64,000 nucleotides of DNA. Source: Oceanimonas sp052119705 (GTDB lineage Bacteria; Pseudomonadota; Gammaproteobacteria; Enterobacterales; Aeromonadaceae). Every line of letters starts with the position of its first letter. The stretch's first letter is position 1. The notes under the pieces were generated by a model. That model was not told the DNA's origin. It searched no databases and saw nothing but the letters and a program-made list of their open reading frames with translations. The translations under genes were made by a program, and so were the position numbers. Positions 34,183 to 42,447 of this stretch are shown here, in pieces. Location of the stretch: positions 25,680-89,679 of the forward strand of contig NZ_JBGQOP010000013.1 of NCBI RefSeq assembly GCF_052119705.1. Reading direction: 5' to 3'.

Positions 34183-35037
34183 ATGGATACAGATTTGCTT
34201 ACCCCAGAGATGATTACTCAGGCTCAAAGTTGGCTACTTAACAATCAAAGTTTGCTCATTGGCTATGGCGTTAATATTGCTGCGGCCATCATTATCCTCA
34301 CCATTGGCTTTATCGTGGTTCGGATAATGACCAATGGCATGAATTCATTACTACAAAAGCGCAACATTGATAATACCATTGTTGATTTTGTAACTAGCAT
34401 GATCAAGTACGCCATGCTGGCCTTTGTTATTATTGCCGCCTTGGGCAGAGTCGGCGTACAAACCGCCTCTTTTGTGGCTATTATTGGTGCCGCCGGTTTG
34501 GCCGTTGGCTTGGCATTACAAGGTTCTTTATCCAACTTCGCCGCCGGCGTTATGCTGATTGGTTTTCGGTTTTTTAAAGCCGGTGACTATATAGAAGCGG
34601 CAGGCACCGCAGGTACTGTGCGCTCGGTACAAATTTTTACCACTATTTTAATGACCGCCGATAACCGCATGATAGTGGTGCCCAATGCCAAAATCTTAAA
34701 TGATAAAATCATTAATGTTTCCAGAGAGCCAACCCGCCGTCTCGACTTAGAAATAGGCGTAGCTTACAGTGCCGATTTAAAGTTAACTAAAGAGGTATTG
34801 GAGCGCATTATTAACGAAGACCCACGCGTACTGCCAGAGCCCGCACCGCGCATTGCGGTCAGTAACCTAGGCGCGTCTTCGGTCGATATTATTGTGCGCC
34901 CTTGGGTAAATGCCACCGATTACTGGGCCTTGAAATTCGATTTACTCGAGAAGATTAAAAACGAGTTAGATGCCAACAACATAGGTATCCCCTTCCCACA
35001 AATGGATGTGCACCTTATCAAAGACAAGGTTGCATAG
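34183..35037 (+). CDS. mscS: small-conductance mechanosensitive channel MscS
   Basis: 284 residues (E. coli 286), three N-terminal helices (about 23-50, 68-90, 97-127). The pore helix TM3 carries the Gly/Ala-rich G-L-A-V-G-L-A-L-Q-G-S-L-S-N-F-A-A-G-V motif, then the G-D-Y-I-E-A-A-G-x-x-G-T-V beta domain and V-V-P-N-A-K-I. Opens on membrane tension to release solutes on osmotic downshock. A single gene 29 bases after slmA, inserted relative to the E. coli slmA-pyrE neighbourhood. Confidence 0.96.
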   Translation: MDTDLLTPEMITQAQSWLLNNQSLLIGYGVNIAAAIIILTIGFIVVRIMTNGMNSLLQKRNIDNTIVDFVTSMIKYAMLAFVIIAALGRVGVQTASFVAIIGAAGLAVGLALQGSLSNFAAGVMLIGFRFFKAGDYIEAAGTAGTVRSVQIFTTILMTADNRMIVVPNAKILNDKIINVSREPTRRLDLEIGVAYSADLKLTKEVLERIINEDPRVLPEPAPRIAVSNLGASSVDIIVRPWVNATDYWALKFDLLEKIKNELDANNIGIPFPQMDVHLIKDKVA

Positions 35038-35052
35038 TGTTTTAGTGCTGAG

Positions 35053-35077
35053 ATAAAGCCGCTAAAAGCGGCTTTAT
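35053..35077 (+). terminator. hairpin terminator after mscS
   Basis: ATAAAGCCGC-TAAAA-GCGGCTTTAT, a perfect 10-bp stem 15 bases past the mscS stop. The T-run is within the stem (CTTTATT), so efficiency is uncertain. Confidence 0.65.
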
Positions 35078-35126
35078 TGCTGATAATGCCTCTATAAACA
35101 CTTAATCTTCTTTGCCTAGGTTCATC

Positions 35127-37115
35127 ATGACTGCATTACGTATCCGTCTCGTCTTTCGCCTCACTTGGCTCACCATGCTGTGGCTGACACTGATCTTACT
35201 CAGTGCACGCTATGCCATGTTTAGTCAATTTACGACCCCAGCGGCCTTGGCCGATTATGGTCAAGACGTACGGCGCATGTGGTTTATCGGTGTTCGTTAC
35301 GACTTGCGTATCGCTGGCATGGCTTTGGCGCCTTTGCTACTCAGCGGCTTATTGCTAGCCTACTGGCAGAGAGGCTGGCAGCTATGGCGACGCTGTGCGC
35401 CATTTTTCATTGGCTTGGTCAGCCTGATTACCGCAGCCGCCGCTATTGGTAATTTTTATTATTACCAGACGTATCATCAGCATTTTAATGTGTTTGCTTT
35501 TGGCTTATTTGAAGATGACACTCAGGCCGTCTTGGCCAACATAGGCCAAGACTATCCAGTGGTTGCTGCCAGTTTATTCGCCCTGTTATTGACCATTATT
35601 CCCAGTCTGCTTGCTTACTTGCAGCTGCGCGCCCCAAAAGCTAAACGCCCTTGGCCTTGGCCAGCGCTGGCGGTGTATATCTTAATTGGCATCAGCTTAG
35701 TGTTTATCTTGGCGCGCGGCAGCTTGGGCACCTTTCCGCTGCGGCGCAGCAACGCTCAAGTTTCCGAGCTGACGGTGCTCAATCAACTGGCGCCCAACGC
35801 TGTCATGGCGCTCAATTGGGCTTGGAAAGACAAGGCAGAAGATGTGGGCTTTATTCCTGCCAGCTCCTTGCTGGGGGCGCAACTCCTAACAACCTTAAAT
35901 TTCTCCTCACTCGAGGAGCACACCCCACCTAATGACTATCTGGCAGAGCATCCACCCCATGTAGTATTGGCCTTGATGGAAAGTTTAGGCACTAATATGC
36001 TGGCGTTTGATGAGCCTCAAGACAATGATTTATTGGGCCGATTGCGGCCGCACTTTAATGAGGACTTCTTGTTTACGCGTTTCTTATCTCAAGATAACGG
36101 CACAGCACCCTCATTAGCGGCGCTGTTTTTTAATAGCCCAGTACAGAGCATCAGCCATTCTTCGGCACAACATGTTGATCTCGATACCCCCTTTGATATC
36201 TATAAAAAAGCCGGTTATCGCAATATCTTTATTTCTTCTGGCAATATGATGTGGCGCAACTTAGTGAATTATCTGCCGCTACAGGGAGTGGATCAGGTGT
36301 TTGATCAAAACGCCTTATTAGCGCGTTATCCTGAAGCCGAGCAATATATGACCGACTGGGGGTTACCGGATGAATATGCCTATCGCTTAGCTGAAGCCTT
36401 ACTCGAAGAGTCAGAACAACCGTTATTTATTAGTATCTTAAGCGTCACCAATCATCCGCCTTATATTACGCCCAATACCTATCAGCCAAGGCCCATTAGA
36501 GTGTCACCGCAATATAAACAGCATGCGGAGGACGGAGCCATTGAACAGCATAATATTTTAACCACCTTTCAATATGCCACCGATGCCTTAGGCGGCTTTA
36601 TAGACCATATTAAAGGCTCTCAACTCGGCGAACGCACTCTTATTGCCGCCACCGGCGATCATCAAATGCGCAGGATTAAAGCGTTTAATCCTCAGGAGCA
36701 AGCTTTAGAAAGAGCTGTGCCATTTTATTTGTATGTACCTAAACCTATTATGGCTCAGACCGCATGGCACTTTGATAACCAAAGAGTGGGATCCCATAAA
36801 GATATTATGCCGACCTTGTATCATTACAGCCTGTCTGAACAAAATTATCTAACCTTAGGTGGTCGTAATATGTTGGCTCCCATAGATGATGCCAACCGCG
36901 CTTTTGGTTACAACGTATTACTGTGGATTGATGAACAAGGAGCCTATGTTTTAAATAACAGCCCTATTTTTTATCCTTGGCAAACCGACCAACCGCTGCA
37001 CTTAAATAAAGAAAAAGGTCGACCGGCTGCTGCGGCCCAAGCAGCTAAACTGGTCGCATATCCTAAGTTGTGGCGCTGGCACATTAATCAGCAAGTAAAA
37101 GGTAATACGCCTTGA
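35127..37115 (+). CDS. LTA synthase-family membrane phosphotransferase (alkaline-phosphatase superfamily)
   Basis: 662 residues. About five N-terminal membrane helices (around 8-26, 52-80, 91-112, 145-165, 176-198), then a large extracytoplasmic sulfatase-fold domain (about 275-600) with metal-site Glu285 in A-L-M-E-S, nucleophile Thr326 in D-N-G-T-A-P-S, and A-T-G-D-H near residue 510. Gram-negative members transfer phosphoglycerol or phosphoethanolamine to periplasmic glucans or LPS. Which one cannot be told; an mscS neighbour and LPS context make an osmoregulated-glucan or envelope role plausible. ATG 35127 has AGG upstream; a TTG at 35112 is in frame. Confidence 0.85.
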   Translation: MTALRIRLVFRLTWLTMLWLTLILLSARYAMFSQFTTPAALADYGQDVRRMWFIGVRYDLRIAGMALAPLLLSGLLLAYWQRGWQLWRRCAPFFIGLVSLITAAAAIGNFYYYQTYHQHFNVFAFGLFEDDTQAVLANIGQDYPVVAASLFALLLTIIPSLLAYLQLRAPKAKRPWPWPALAVYILIGISLVFILARGSLGTFPLRRSNAQVSELTVLNQLAPNAVMALNWAWKDKAEDVGFIPASSLLGAQLLTTLNFSSLEEHTPPNDYLAEHPPHVVLALMESLGTNMLAFDEPQDNDLLGRLRPHFNEDFLFTRFLSQDNGTAPSLAALFFNSPVQSISHSSAQHVDLDTPFDIYKKAGYRNIFISSGNMMWRNLVNYLPLQGVDQVFDQNALLARYPEAEQYMTDWGLPDEYAYRLAEALLEESEQPLFISILSVTNHPPYITPNTYQPRPIRVSPQYKQHAEDGAIEQHNILTTFQYATDALGGFIDHIKGSQLGERTLIAATGDHQMRRIKAFNPQEQALERAVPFYLYVPKPIMAQTAWHFDNQRVGSHKDIMPTLYHYSLSEQNYLTLGGRNMLAPIDDANRAFGYNVLLWIDEQGAYVLNNSPIFYPWQTDQPLHLNKEKGRPAAAAQAAKLVAYPKLWRWHINQQVKGNTP

Positions 37116-37208
37116 GAGAAAGCCATGGCGTAACCGCTAACTTGTTCGGCGGCCGTGGCAGCAGATAAAAAGCCAGCTCGGCTGGCAGTTTTCAAATAAA
37201 ACACAAAA

Positions 37209-37233
37209 CCGTGTCGAACAAGTTGACACCTAC
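37209..37233 (-). repeat. REP-like palindrome, copy 4
   Basis: Minus strand: GTAG head, stem GTGTC / GACAC around AACTTGTTC, then CGGTTTTGTGTTTT. The 5' flank CTCTT and 3' flank match copy 2. It lies in the 325-base gap before cheV, which contains no gene but is full of small hairpins (also GCCAGC-TCG-GCTGGC at about 37172-37186). Confidence 0.72.
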
Positions 37234-37250
37234 AAGAGCGAAACATAAAA

Positions 37251-37290
37251 CCGTGGCGAAGCCCTCTTCGCCGAAGAGACGGCCATCTAC
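37251..37290 (-). repeat. REP-like palindrome, copy 5 (long stem variant)
   Basis: Minus strand: GTAG, then an extended palindrome with inner CTCTTC-GGC-GAAGAG and outer TGGC/GCCA, then CGGTTTTATGTTT as in copy 2. It is in tandem with copy 4, same orientation, 17 bases apart. Confidence 0.6.
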
Positions 37291-37440
37291 AGCGGCGAGC
37301 CATGCTATTTGTGGTTCCTGCTAACTTGCTCACCCTTTTGGCTGGACTTACGCGGTTCGCACTTCATATAATCACGCAGCTCAAGACCGCCGTACTCCAT
37401 GCTAGGTGTCCATTTTGCAAATTAAACGAGTACACACTCT

Positions 37441-38346
37441 ATGAATAAACAACCCAAACAGCTGCAAAAACTGTTACTTTTTCAGTTAGCGGGCTCACGT
37501 TTATTTGGCTTAGGCACGCTAAAAATTCGCGAAATCATGCCCCTACCGCACCTGACTAAGCTACCCAGCAGCCAAAGTACAGTCATAGGTACGGCGACGT
37601 TTCGCGGTGCCGCCTTGCCGGTGATTGATATGGCCGCCGCCATCGGTTACAAGCCACTTACGGCGGAAGAACGCGCTACCGCGTCCGTCATCGTCACCGA
37701 TGTGAATCGTAAAGAGATTGGCTTTATGGTGCGCAAGGTGCAGCGGATCGTGGAAACAGACTGGAAAGATGTGTCCCCGCCGCCCAAAGCCCTAGGCAAG
37801 AATGCTTTTATTACCGGCTTAGTGACTATCAATGAAGAATTGATCCAGTTGCTGGATTTAGAGCTGTTATTGGCAAAAGTTTATCCGGAGTCATTAAGCA
37901 GCAAAGATGTGTTGCTCAACGACATGGAAGTGGAAACATTACGCGGCTTATCAATCTTGCTGGTGGATGACTCCATAGTGGCGCGCAAGCAATTGAGTGA
38001 TGTGCTAGACCGTAAAAATATCGGCTATCAGGTAACTCACGATGGCAGTGATGCCATGGTGCGTATCTTAGAGGCGCAAACCAGCGGCAGGCCGGTAGAT
38101 ATTCTGGTGAGCGACATAGAAATGCCCGGACTTGACGGTTACGAGCTGGCTTTTCAAATTCGCAACAATCCTAGCCTAGCTCAACCTTGGATTATTTTGC
38201 ACTCGTCATTGAGCAGCGAGATGAGCCTCAGTTATGCGGAGCAAGTAGGCGCCGATAGAGCCTTAACTAAATTCGATGCCCACGAGCTATTACACACCAT
38301 GCTTATCGCCGCCGCCGAACGAAAAAAGCGGCAAAGTAACCTGTGA
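37441..38346 (+). CDS. cheV: chemotaxis coupling protein CheV
   Basis: 301 residues: CheW-like domain (about 10-155) that couples receptors to CheA, followed by a response-regulator receiver domain (about 172-295) with the D-D pair at L-L-V-D-D-S, the phosphorylatable Asp in I-L-V-S-D-I-E-M-P-G-L-D-G and Lys in A-L-T-K-F. Phosphorylation by CheA is thought to tune receptor coupling. It stands alone without other che genes; the chemoreceptor at 59827 may be a partner. The C-terminal stop is the first unit of a 7-bp array. Confidence 0.94.
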   Translation: MNKQPKQLQKLLLFQLAGSRLFGLGTLKIREIMPLPHLTKLPSSQSTVIGTATFRGAALPVIDMAAAIGYKPLTAEERATASVIVTDVNRKEIGFMVRKVQRIVETDWKDVSPPPKALGKNAFITGLVTINEELIQLLDLELLLAKVYPESLSSKDVLLNDMEVETLRGLSILLVDDSIVARKQLSDVLDRKNIGYQVTHDGSDAMVRILEAQTSGRPVDILVSDIEMPGLDGYELAFQIRNNPSLAQPWIILHSSLSSEMSLSYAEQVGADRALTKFDAHELLHTMLIAAAERKKRQSNL

Positions 38347-38464
38347 ATAGCAAAAGGGAAAGAGTGAAGAGGACGACATAAGACTGACACATTTCTTTGA
38401 AGTAACTTTTTGAAGCCACTGTGTCCTAGTTTGTTCCCTTCACCCTTTACCCATCCCCCTTCAC
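38343..38464. repeat. facing 7-bp repeat arrays between cheV and pyrE
   Basis: Plus array 38343-38377 (GTGAATA, GCAAAAG, GGAAAGA, GTGAAGA ...) starts at the cheV stop; minus array 38434-38464 (GTGAAGG, GGGATGG, GTAAAGG, GTGAAGG) faces it. Convergent genes flank the pair, so it may also act as a shared 3' structure. Confidence 0.55.
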
Positions 38465-38476
38465 AGTATTTGCTTG

Positions 38477-39118
38477 TTAGATGCCGTACTGCTGGCGATA
38501 TGCTTGCACGCGCACTAGGTGCTCGGCCATGGCCGGTTGCTCGCTTAAGTACTCGACCAAGTCGGCCAGCGAAATAATGGCGGTGACTTGTGCATTATAA
38601 TCACGCTCAACTTCTTGAATGGCCGATAACTCGCCTTTGCCTTTTTCTTGGCGATCTAGGGCGATCAGCACACCGGCTAAACTCGCGCCATTAGCAGCTA
38701 TGATGTCCATCGACTCACGAATCGCAGTGCCTGCCGTGATCACGTCATCCACCAACATAATGCGCCCTTGCAGCGGACTACCCACTAAGTTGCCACCTTC
38801 GCCGTGAGTTTTGGCTTCTTTACGGTTAAAGCAGTAAGGCACGTCTTGGTCGTGTATTTCTGCTAACTGTACGGCGGTGGCGCTGGCGATGGGAATACCT
38901 TTGTAGGCGGGGCCAAACAGCACGTCATATTGAATCTTAGCATCCACCAAGGCCGCCGCGTAAAAACGACCTAAACGGGCCAGGTCGCGGCCGCTATTAA
39001 ACAAGCCCGCATTAAAGAAGTAAGGGCTAATACGACCGGATTTCAGGGTGAATTCGCCGAACTTAAGCACATCTTTGCTCATGGCGAACTCAATAAACTC
39101 ACGCTGATAAGCTTTCAT
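38477..39118 (-). CDS. pyrE: orotate phosphoribosyltransferase
   Basis: Pyrimidine synthesis: orotate + PRPP to OMP. 213 residues, E. coli length. F-T-L-K-S-G-R-x-S-P-Y-F-F-N near 22, F-G-P-A-Y-K-G-I-P near 70, and the PRPP loop M-L-V-D-D-V-I-T-A-G-T-A near 121. Downstream of rph on the same strand as in E. coli, where a UTP-sensitive attenuator controls it. Here the 189-base rph-pyrE gap holds facing 7-bp arrays instead of an obvious terminator. Confidence 0.97.
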   Translation of the reverse strand: MKAYQREFIEFAMSKDVLKFGEFTLKSGRISPYFFNAGLFNSGRDLARLGRFYAAALVDAKIQYDVLFGPAYKGIPIASATAVQLAEIHDQDVPYCFNRKEAKTHGEGGNLVGSPLQGRIMLVDDVITAGTAIRESMDIIAANGASLAGVLIALDRQEKGKGELSAIQEVERDYNAQVTAIISLADLVEYLSEQPAMAEHLVRVQAYRQQYGI

Positions 39119-39201
39119 CGATTTTCTCTCAATATTTTATTTAATTCGTGATACATATGTTTATCACTGACATTACAGAACATTTTTCACGCCAAGCACG
39201 G

Positions 39202-39303
39202 GTGAAAAGTGAGGTGTGAAACGTAAGGAGTGAGGGGTAAACACACAGCCTGATGACGAGGTCTTATGGGTAACTCCTCACACTTCACGACTTACCCCTT
39301 ACG
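39202..39303. repeat. facing 7-bp repeat arrays in the rph-pyrE gap
   Basis: 39202-39243 reads GTGAAAA GTGAGGT GTGAAAC GTAAGGA GTGAGGG GTAAACA; 39269-39303 on the minus strand reads GTAAGGG GTAAGTC GTGAAGT GTGAGGA GTTACCC. Strict period of 7. The two can base-pair over long stretches in the rph-pyrE transcript. Confidence 0.65.
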
Positions 39304-39307
39304 GTTT

Positions 39308-40030
39308 TTAACCCGCAATAGCCTGACGCTGAATCGCCACCAGCTCATCAATCGACTTACGTGCCAAGGCCAGCATTGCCAACAACTGCTCATGGGTAAA
39401 AGGTGCGCCTTCGGCGGTGCCCTGCACTTCAATCATGTTACCTTCGGCGGTCATCACCACGTTCATATCGGTTTCGGCCGCCGAGTCTTCAGTGTATTCC
39501 AAATCCGACACCGCTTGGCCGTCAACCATGCCTACCGAAATGGCCGCTACCAGCGTTTTCATCGGATCTGTGGTGATCATGCCTTTCGCCTTCATCCACG
39601 CCAGCGCTTGGGCCAATGCCACACAAGCGCCGGTAATAGCGGCGGTGCGGGTGCCGCCGTCCGCTTGGATCACATCACAATCCACCACTATGGTGTATTC
39701 GCCTAACTTATTGAGATCCATGGCGGCACGCAGTGAGCGACCAATCAGGCGCTGAATTTCCATGGTGCGGCCGCCTTGCTTGCCGCTGGCGGCTTCGCGG
39801 TTCATGCGGCTGTGGGTCGAGCGCGGCAGCATGCCATATTCTGCCGTTACCCAACCTTGGCCTTTGCCACGTAAGAAACGTGGCACGCCTTTTTCGACTG
39901 AGGCGGTGCACAGTACCTTGGTGTGACCAAACTCTACCAGCACAGAGCCTTCCGCATGGCGGGTATAATTAGAAGTGATGGTAACGGCGCGCATTTCATC
40001 AACCGCGCGGCCGCAGGCTCGTGTAGACAT
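39308..40030 (-). CDS. rph: ribonuclease PH
   Basis: Phosphorolytic 3'-5' exoribonuclease trimming tRNA 3' ends. 240 residues from ATG 40030 (M-S-T-R-A-C-G-R), with GGAG 7 bases upstream. Motifs: G-x-T-K-V-L-C-T-A-S-V, R-E-A-A-S-G-K-Q-G-G-R-T-M-E-I-Q-R-L-I-G-R-S-L-R with catalytic arginines, and C-D-V-I-Q-A-D-G-G-T-R-T. Full length, unlike the frameshifted K-12 gene. Operon with pyrE. Confidence 0.97.
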   Translation of the reverse strand: MSTRACGRAVDEMRAVTITSNYTRHAEGSVLVEFGHTKVLCTASVEKGVPRFLRGKGQGWVTAEYGMLPRSTHSRMNREAASGKQGGRTMEIQRLIGRSLRAAMDLNKLGEYTIVVDCDVIQADGGTRTAAITGACVALAQALAWMKAKGMITTDPMKTLVAAISVGMVDGQAVSDLEYTEDSAAETDMNVVMTAEGNMIEVQGTAEGAPFTHEQLLAMLALARKSIDELVAIQRQAIAG

Positions 40031-40211
40031 GGTATTCTCCAATGAGGATAAATCGCGCGCACTGAGGCGTTAGCGATTTTTATAAAGACGCCATTATAAA
40101 GAAACTACCTGCGCATTGCATGTGCCCACCATTGCCGCCGGTCGGTGGCGGTGTCACACTTAAGCGCTTCACGTGCAACTAGCTTTACATACCACTAATA
40201 ATGAGAGCCAC

Positions 40212-41075
40212 ATGATCCACAGTATGACCGCCTATGCGCGACAAGAATTCAAACAAGATTGGGGCACCGCCGCTTGGGAGATCCGCTCCGTTAACCAACG
40301 CTACCTAGAAACCTATACTCGCCTACCCGAGCAGTTTCGTAGTCTAGAGCCGCTAGTACGCGAGAAGCTGCGCGCCCGTTTACAGCGTGGCAAGGTAGAA
40401 TGCGGCCTACGCTTTGAGTCTAATTTGGCTAACCAAGGCCAACTGCAAATGAATAAAGCACTGGCCAAACAACTGATTGAAGGCGCCGACTGGGTAATGG
40501 AAGAAGCCGGCCAAGGCGCCTTAAATCCGGTGGATATTTTACGTTGGCCCGGCGTGATGGAAGCGCAAACCCAAGATATGGACGCGCTAAGCAATGAGCT
40601 GATCGCCTGCCTAGATAAAGTGGTCGATGACTTTCTCGATGCTCGCGCCAGCGAAGGCGACAAGCTGAAAGAGCTGATTGAGCTGCGCTTAAGCGGCATA
40701 GAGCAAGAAGTGGATAAAGTGAAAACGCAAATGCCTGCCATCATGGCTTGGCAGCGTCAACGCCTACAAGACCGCTTTGAAGAAGCCAAGATTGAGCTAG
40801 ACCCGCAGCGTGTCGAGCAAGAAATGGTGTTATTGGCACAAAAAGTGGATGTCGCCGAAGAGCTAGATCGCTTAGTGACCCACATCGGCGAAACGCGAAA
40901 AATCTTAAAAAAAGGCGGCGCCTGCGGCCGTCGTTTGGACTTTATGATGCAAGAGTTCAACCGCGAGTCTAATACGCTGGGCTCAAAGTCGATCAGCACC
41001 GATATCACTAATTCCGCAGTAGAAATGAAAGTATTAATCGAGCAAATGCGCGAGCAAATTCAAAATATCGAGTAA
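40212..41075 (+). CDS. yicC: YicC-family endoribonuclease
   Basis: 287 residues (E. coli 287). I-H-S-M-T-A-Y-A-R at the N-terminus, I-R-S-V-N-Q-R-Y-L-E-T near 32, and the C-terminal signature G-x-R-L-D-F-M-M-Q-E-F-N-R-E-x-N-T-L-G-S-K-S. E. coli YicC was recently described as an endoribonuclease acting on RNA including the sRNA RyhB. ATG 40212 has GAGAG just ahead; the frame back to 40173 is an extension. Divergent from rph as in E. coli. Confidence 0.95.
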   Translation: MIHSMTAYARQEFKQDWGTAAWEIRSVNQRYLETYTRLPEQFRSLEPLVREKLRARLQRGKVECGLRFESNLANQGQLQMNKALAKQLIEGADWVMEEAGQGALNPVDILRWPGVMEAQTQDMDALSNELIACLDKVVDDFLDARASEGDKLKELIELRLSGIEQEVDKVKTQMPAIMAWQRQRLQDRFEEAKIELDPQRVEQEMVLLAQKVDVAEELDRLVTHIGETRKILKKGGACGRRLDFMMQEFNRESNTLGSKSISTDITNSAVEMKVLIEQMREQIQNIE

Positions 41076-41112
41076 TAGCCTGCGCATTATCGGCCTATTA
41101 CTCAACCAGACT

Positions 41113-41138
41113 AAGCCCCTATGCTGGGGCTTTTTTAT
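41113..41138 (+). terminator. terminator of yicC
   Basis: AAGCCCC-TATGCT-GGGGCTT followed by a T6 run, about 38 bases past the yicC stop. Confidence 0.88.
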
Positions 41139-41207
41139 GCGCATAGCAAAGCGACTGCGTGAGAGCATTAAAGTAATACAGATGTTAATTTAGTATCCTT
41201 TATTCTG

Positions 41208-41285
41208 TAAGTAGAACGGCATAACAGATGTAGAATCGAAAAAGATATTTTTTTCATTTCCACATCTGTTATACCGATCTACTTA
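41208..41285. repeat. 78-bp near-perfect inverted repeat in the yicC-gmk gap
   Basis: Left arm begins TAAGTAGAACGGCATAACAG, right arm (reverse) TAAGTAGATCGGTATAACAG; both continue with ATGT and GAA. Arms are about 29 bp with few mismatches, loop about 20 A/T-rich bases. No ORF. It could be a MITE-like insertion, a transcribed hairpin RNA or a protein-binding dyad. Confidence 0.75.
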
Positions 41286-41289
41286 AGAT

Positions 41290-41685
41290 GACACCTGTAC
41301 AAGCGACTCACTTAGGAGAGTGTTAATAAAAGAAGCACAGATCAGCCTGCGCAACCCAGCGTTTTACCCCGCAATATATGTATATTGAAGATTTTATGCT
41401 GCGCCATATTGAAAAAAGACAGTTTTATATACCAACCTTACCGTTTTATACAAGAGCACACTAAGCCTCAGCAGGCCTTAATGAAAAGGCTTCGTATGTA
41501 TCTCATCATGGTTATCGAACCACCGTTTTCGTTTAATAACTCGGTTTAACCGAGCTTTTAGGCAGGAAAAAACTGATAGAACCGAAGCTAGCACCCGATC
41601 ATAATGCAATTTGCGTGGAGGGCACTTCCGCAGCAAGCTATAGTTATTTTTGATTGGCCGTTGTCTTTACAACGGCCATTTTTTT
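41290..41685 (+). ncRNA. possible small-RNA region before gmk (unassigned)
   Basis: About 400 bases with no credible ORF (two frames of 22 and 28 codons lack ribosome sites) but with several hairpins: AAGCCT/AGGCTT (41463-41492), CTCGGTT/AACCGAG followed by CTTTTA (41540-41559) and the strong terminator at 41656. A terminator with no upstream gene on its strand suggests one or two small transcripts. No known sRNA family was recognised. Low certainty. Confidence 0.3.
41656..41685 (+). terminator. orphan intrinsic terminator upstream of gmk
   Basis: GGCCGTTGT-CTTT-ACAACGGCC then A and eight T: a 9-bp GC-rich stem with a long U tract. The nearest upstream plus-strand gene, yicC, already has its own terminator 520 bases earlier. 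Confidence 0.92.
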
Positions 41686-41769
41686 TAGGCTCGCATTCTG
41701 GTAAACTTTGCCGCCCTTGGTTCCAGCCCCGCTCGGCGCTGGCAGATAATCCCGAACGGGCATAACACT

Positions 41770-42399
41770 ATGGCGCACTGTGGTACCTTATTTATTCTTT
41801 CTTCTCCTAGTGGCGCAGGCAAATCCAGCCTGATCCGCGGCCTGCTCGATCGCCCCAGTGTCGATGGCATGTTGCAGGTTTCCGTCTCTCATACCACGCG
41901 CGCGGCGCGGCCCGGTGAAGTAGACGGCATTCATTATCACTTTATCGATCAGTCGGCCTTTAAAGAGCTGATTGAACGTGGTGCTTTTTATGAGTGGGCC
42001 CAAGTATTTGATAACTACTATGGCACCTCACGGGAGTGGATAGATGAACAGCTAGAAAAAGGTATCGACATCTTGCTCGATATCGACTGGCAAGGTGCGC
42101 GACAAATTCGCGCCCAATCGCCCAGTGCCAAGTCTATTTTTGTCTTGCCACCGAGCCGAGTTGAGCTGGAACGACGCTTAAATGCGCGCCAGCAAGATAC
42201 GGCCGAGGTAATAAAGGGTAGAATGGACAAGGCGGTGTCAGAAATGTCACATTACGACGAATATGACTACTTGCTGGTTAACGATAACTTTGACCATGCA
42301 CTGGATCGCCTAAGTGCCATTATTGAGGCCGAACGGGCCAGTACTGAGAAACAAGCCATACGTTTTCAGCACTTGCTTAACGGCCTGCTGGCAGAATAA
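41770..42399 (+). CDS. gmk: guanylate kinase
   Basis: GMP + ATP to GDP + ADP; essential for GTP and (p)ppGpp precursor supply. 209 residues. P-loop S-S-P-S-G-A-G-K-S-S near 10-19, S-H-T-T-R-x-x-R-P-G-E-x-x-G-x-x-Y-H GMP-binding region near 40-57, and L-L-D-I-D-W-Q-G-A near 98. Followed by rpoZ and spoT, the conserved gmk-rpoZ-spoT order. Confidence 0.97.
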   Translation: MAHCGTLFILSSPSGAGKSSLIRGLLDRPSVDGMLQVSVSHTTRAARPGEVDGIHYHFIDQSAFKELIERGAFYEWAQVFDNYYGTSREWIDEQLEKGIDILLDIDWQGARQIRAQSPSAKSIFVLPPSRVELERRLNARQQDTAEVIKGRMDKAVSEMSHYDEYDYLLVNDNFDHALDRLSAIIEAERASTEKQAIRFQHLLNGLLAE

Positions 42400-42447
42400 G
42401 CTAAGAACCATTAGAATTTGCACCTTTTTTAATCATTGGAGTCCATT

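Noticed and set aside
37172..37186. GCCAGC-TCG-GCTGGC as terminator of the LTA-synthase-like gene
   Set aside because: The tail AGTTTTC is short and mixed, and it is embedded in REP-type repeats, so a terminator call is not firm.
41378..41464. 28-codon ORF in the yicC-gmk gap (M-Y-I-E-D-F...)
   Set aside because: No ribosome-binding site and no recognisable protein feature; a 22-codon ORF further on has the same problem.
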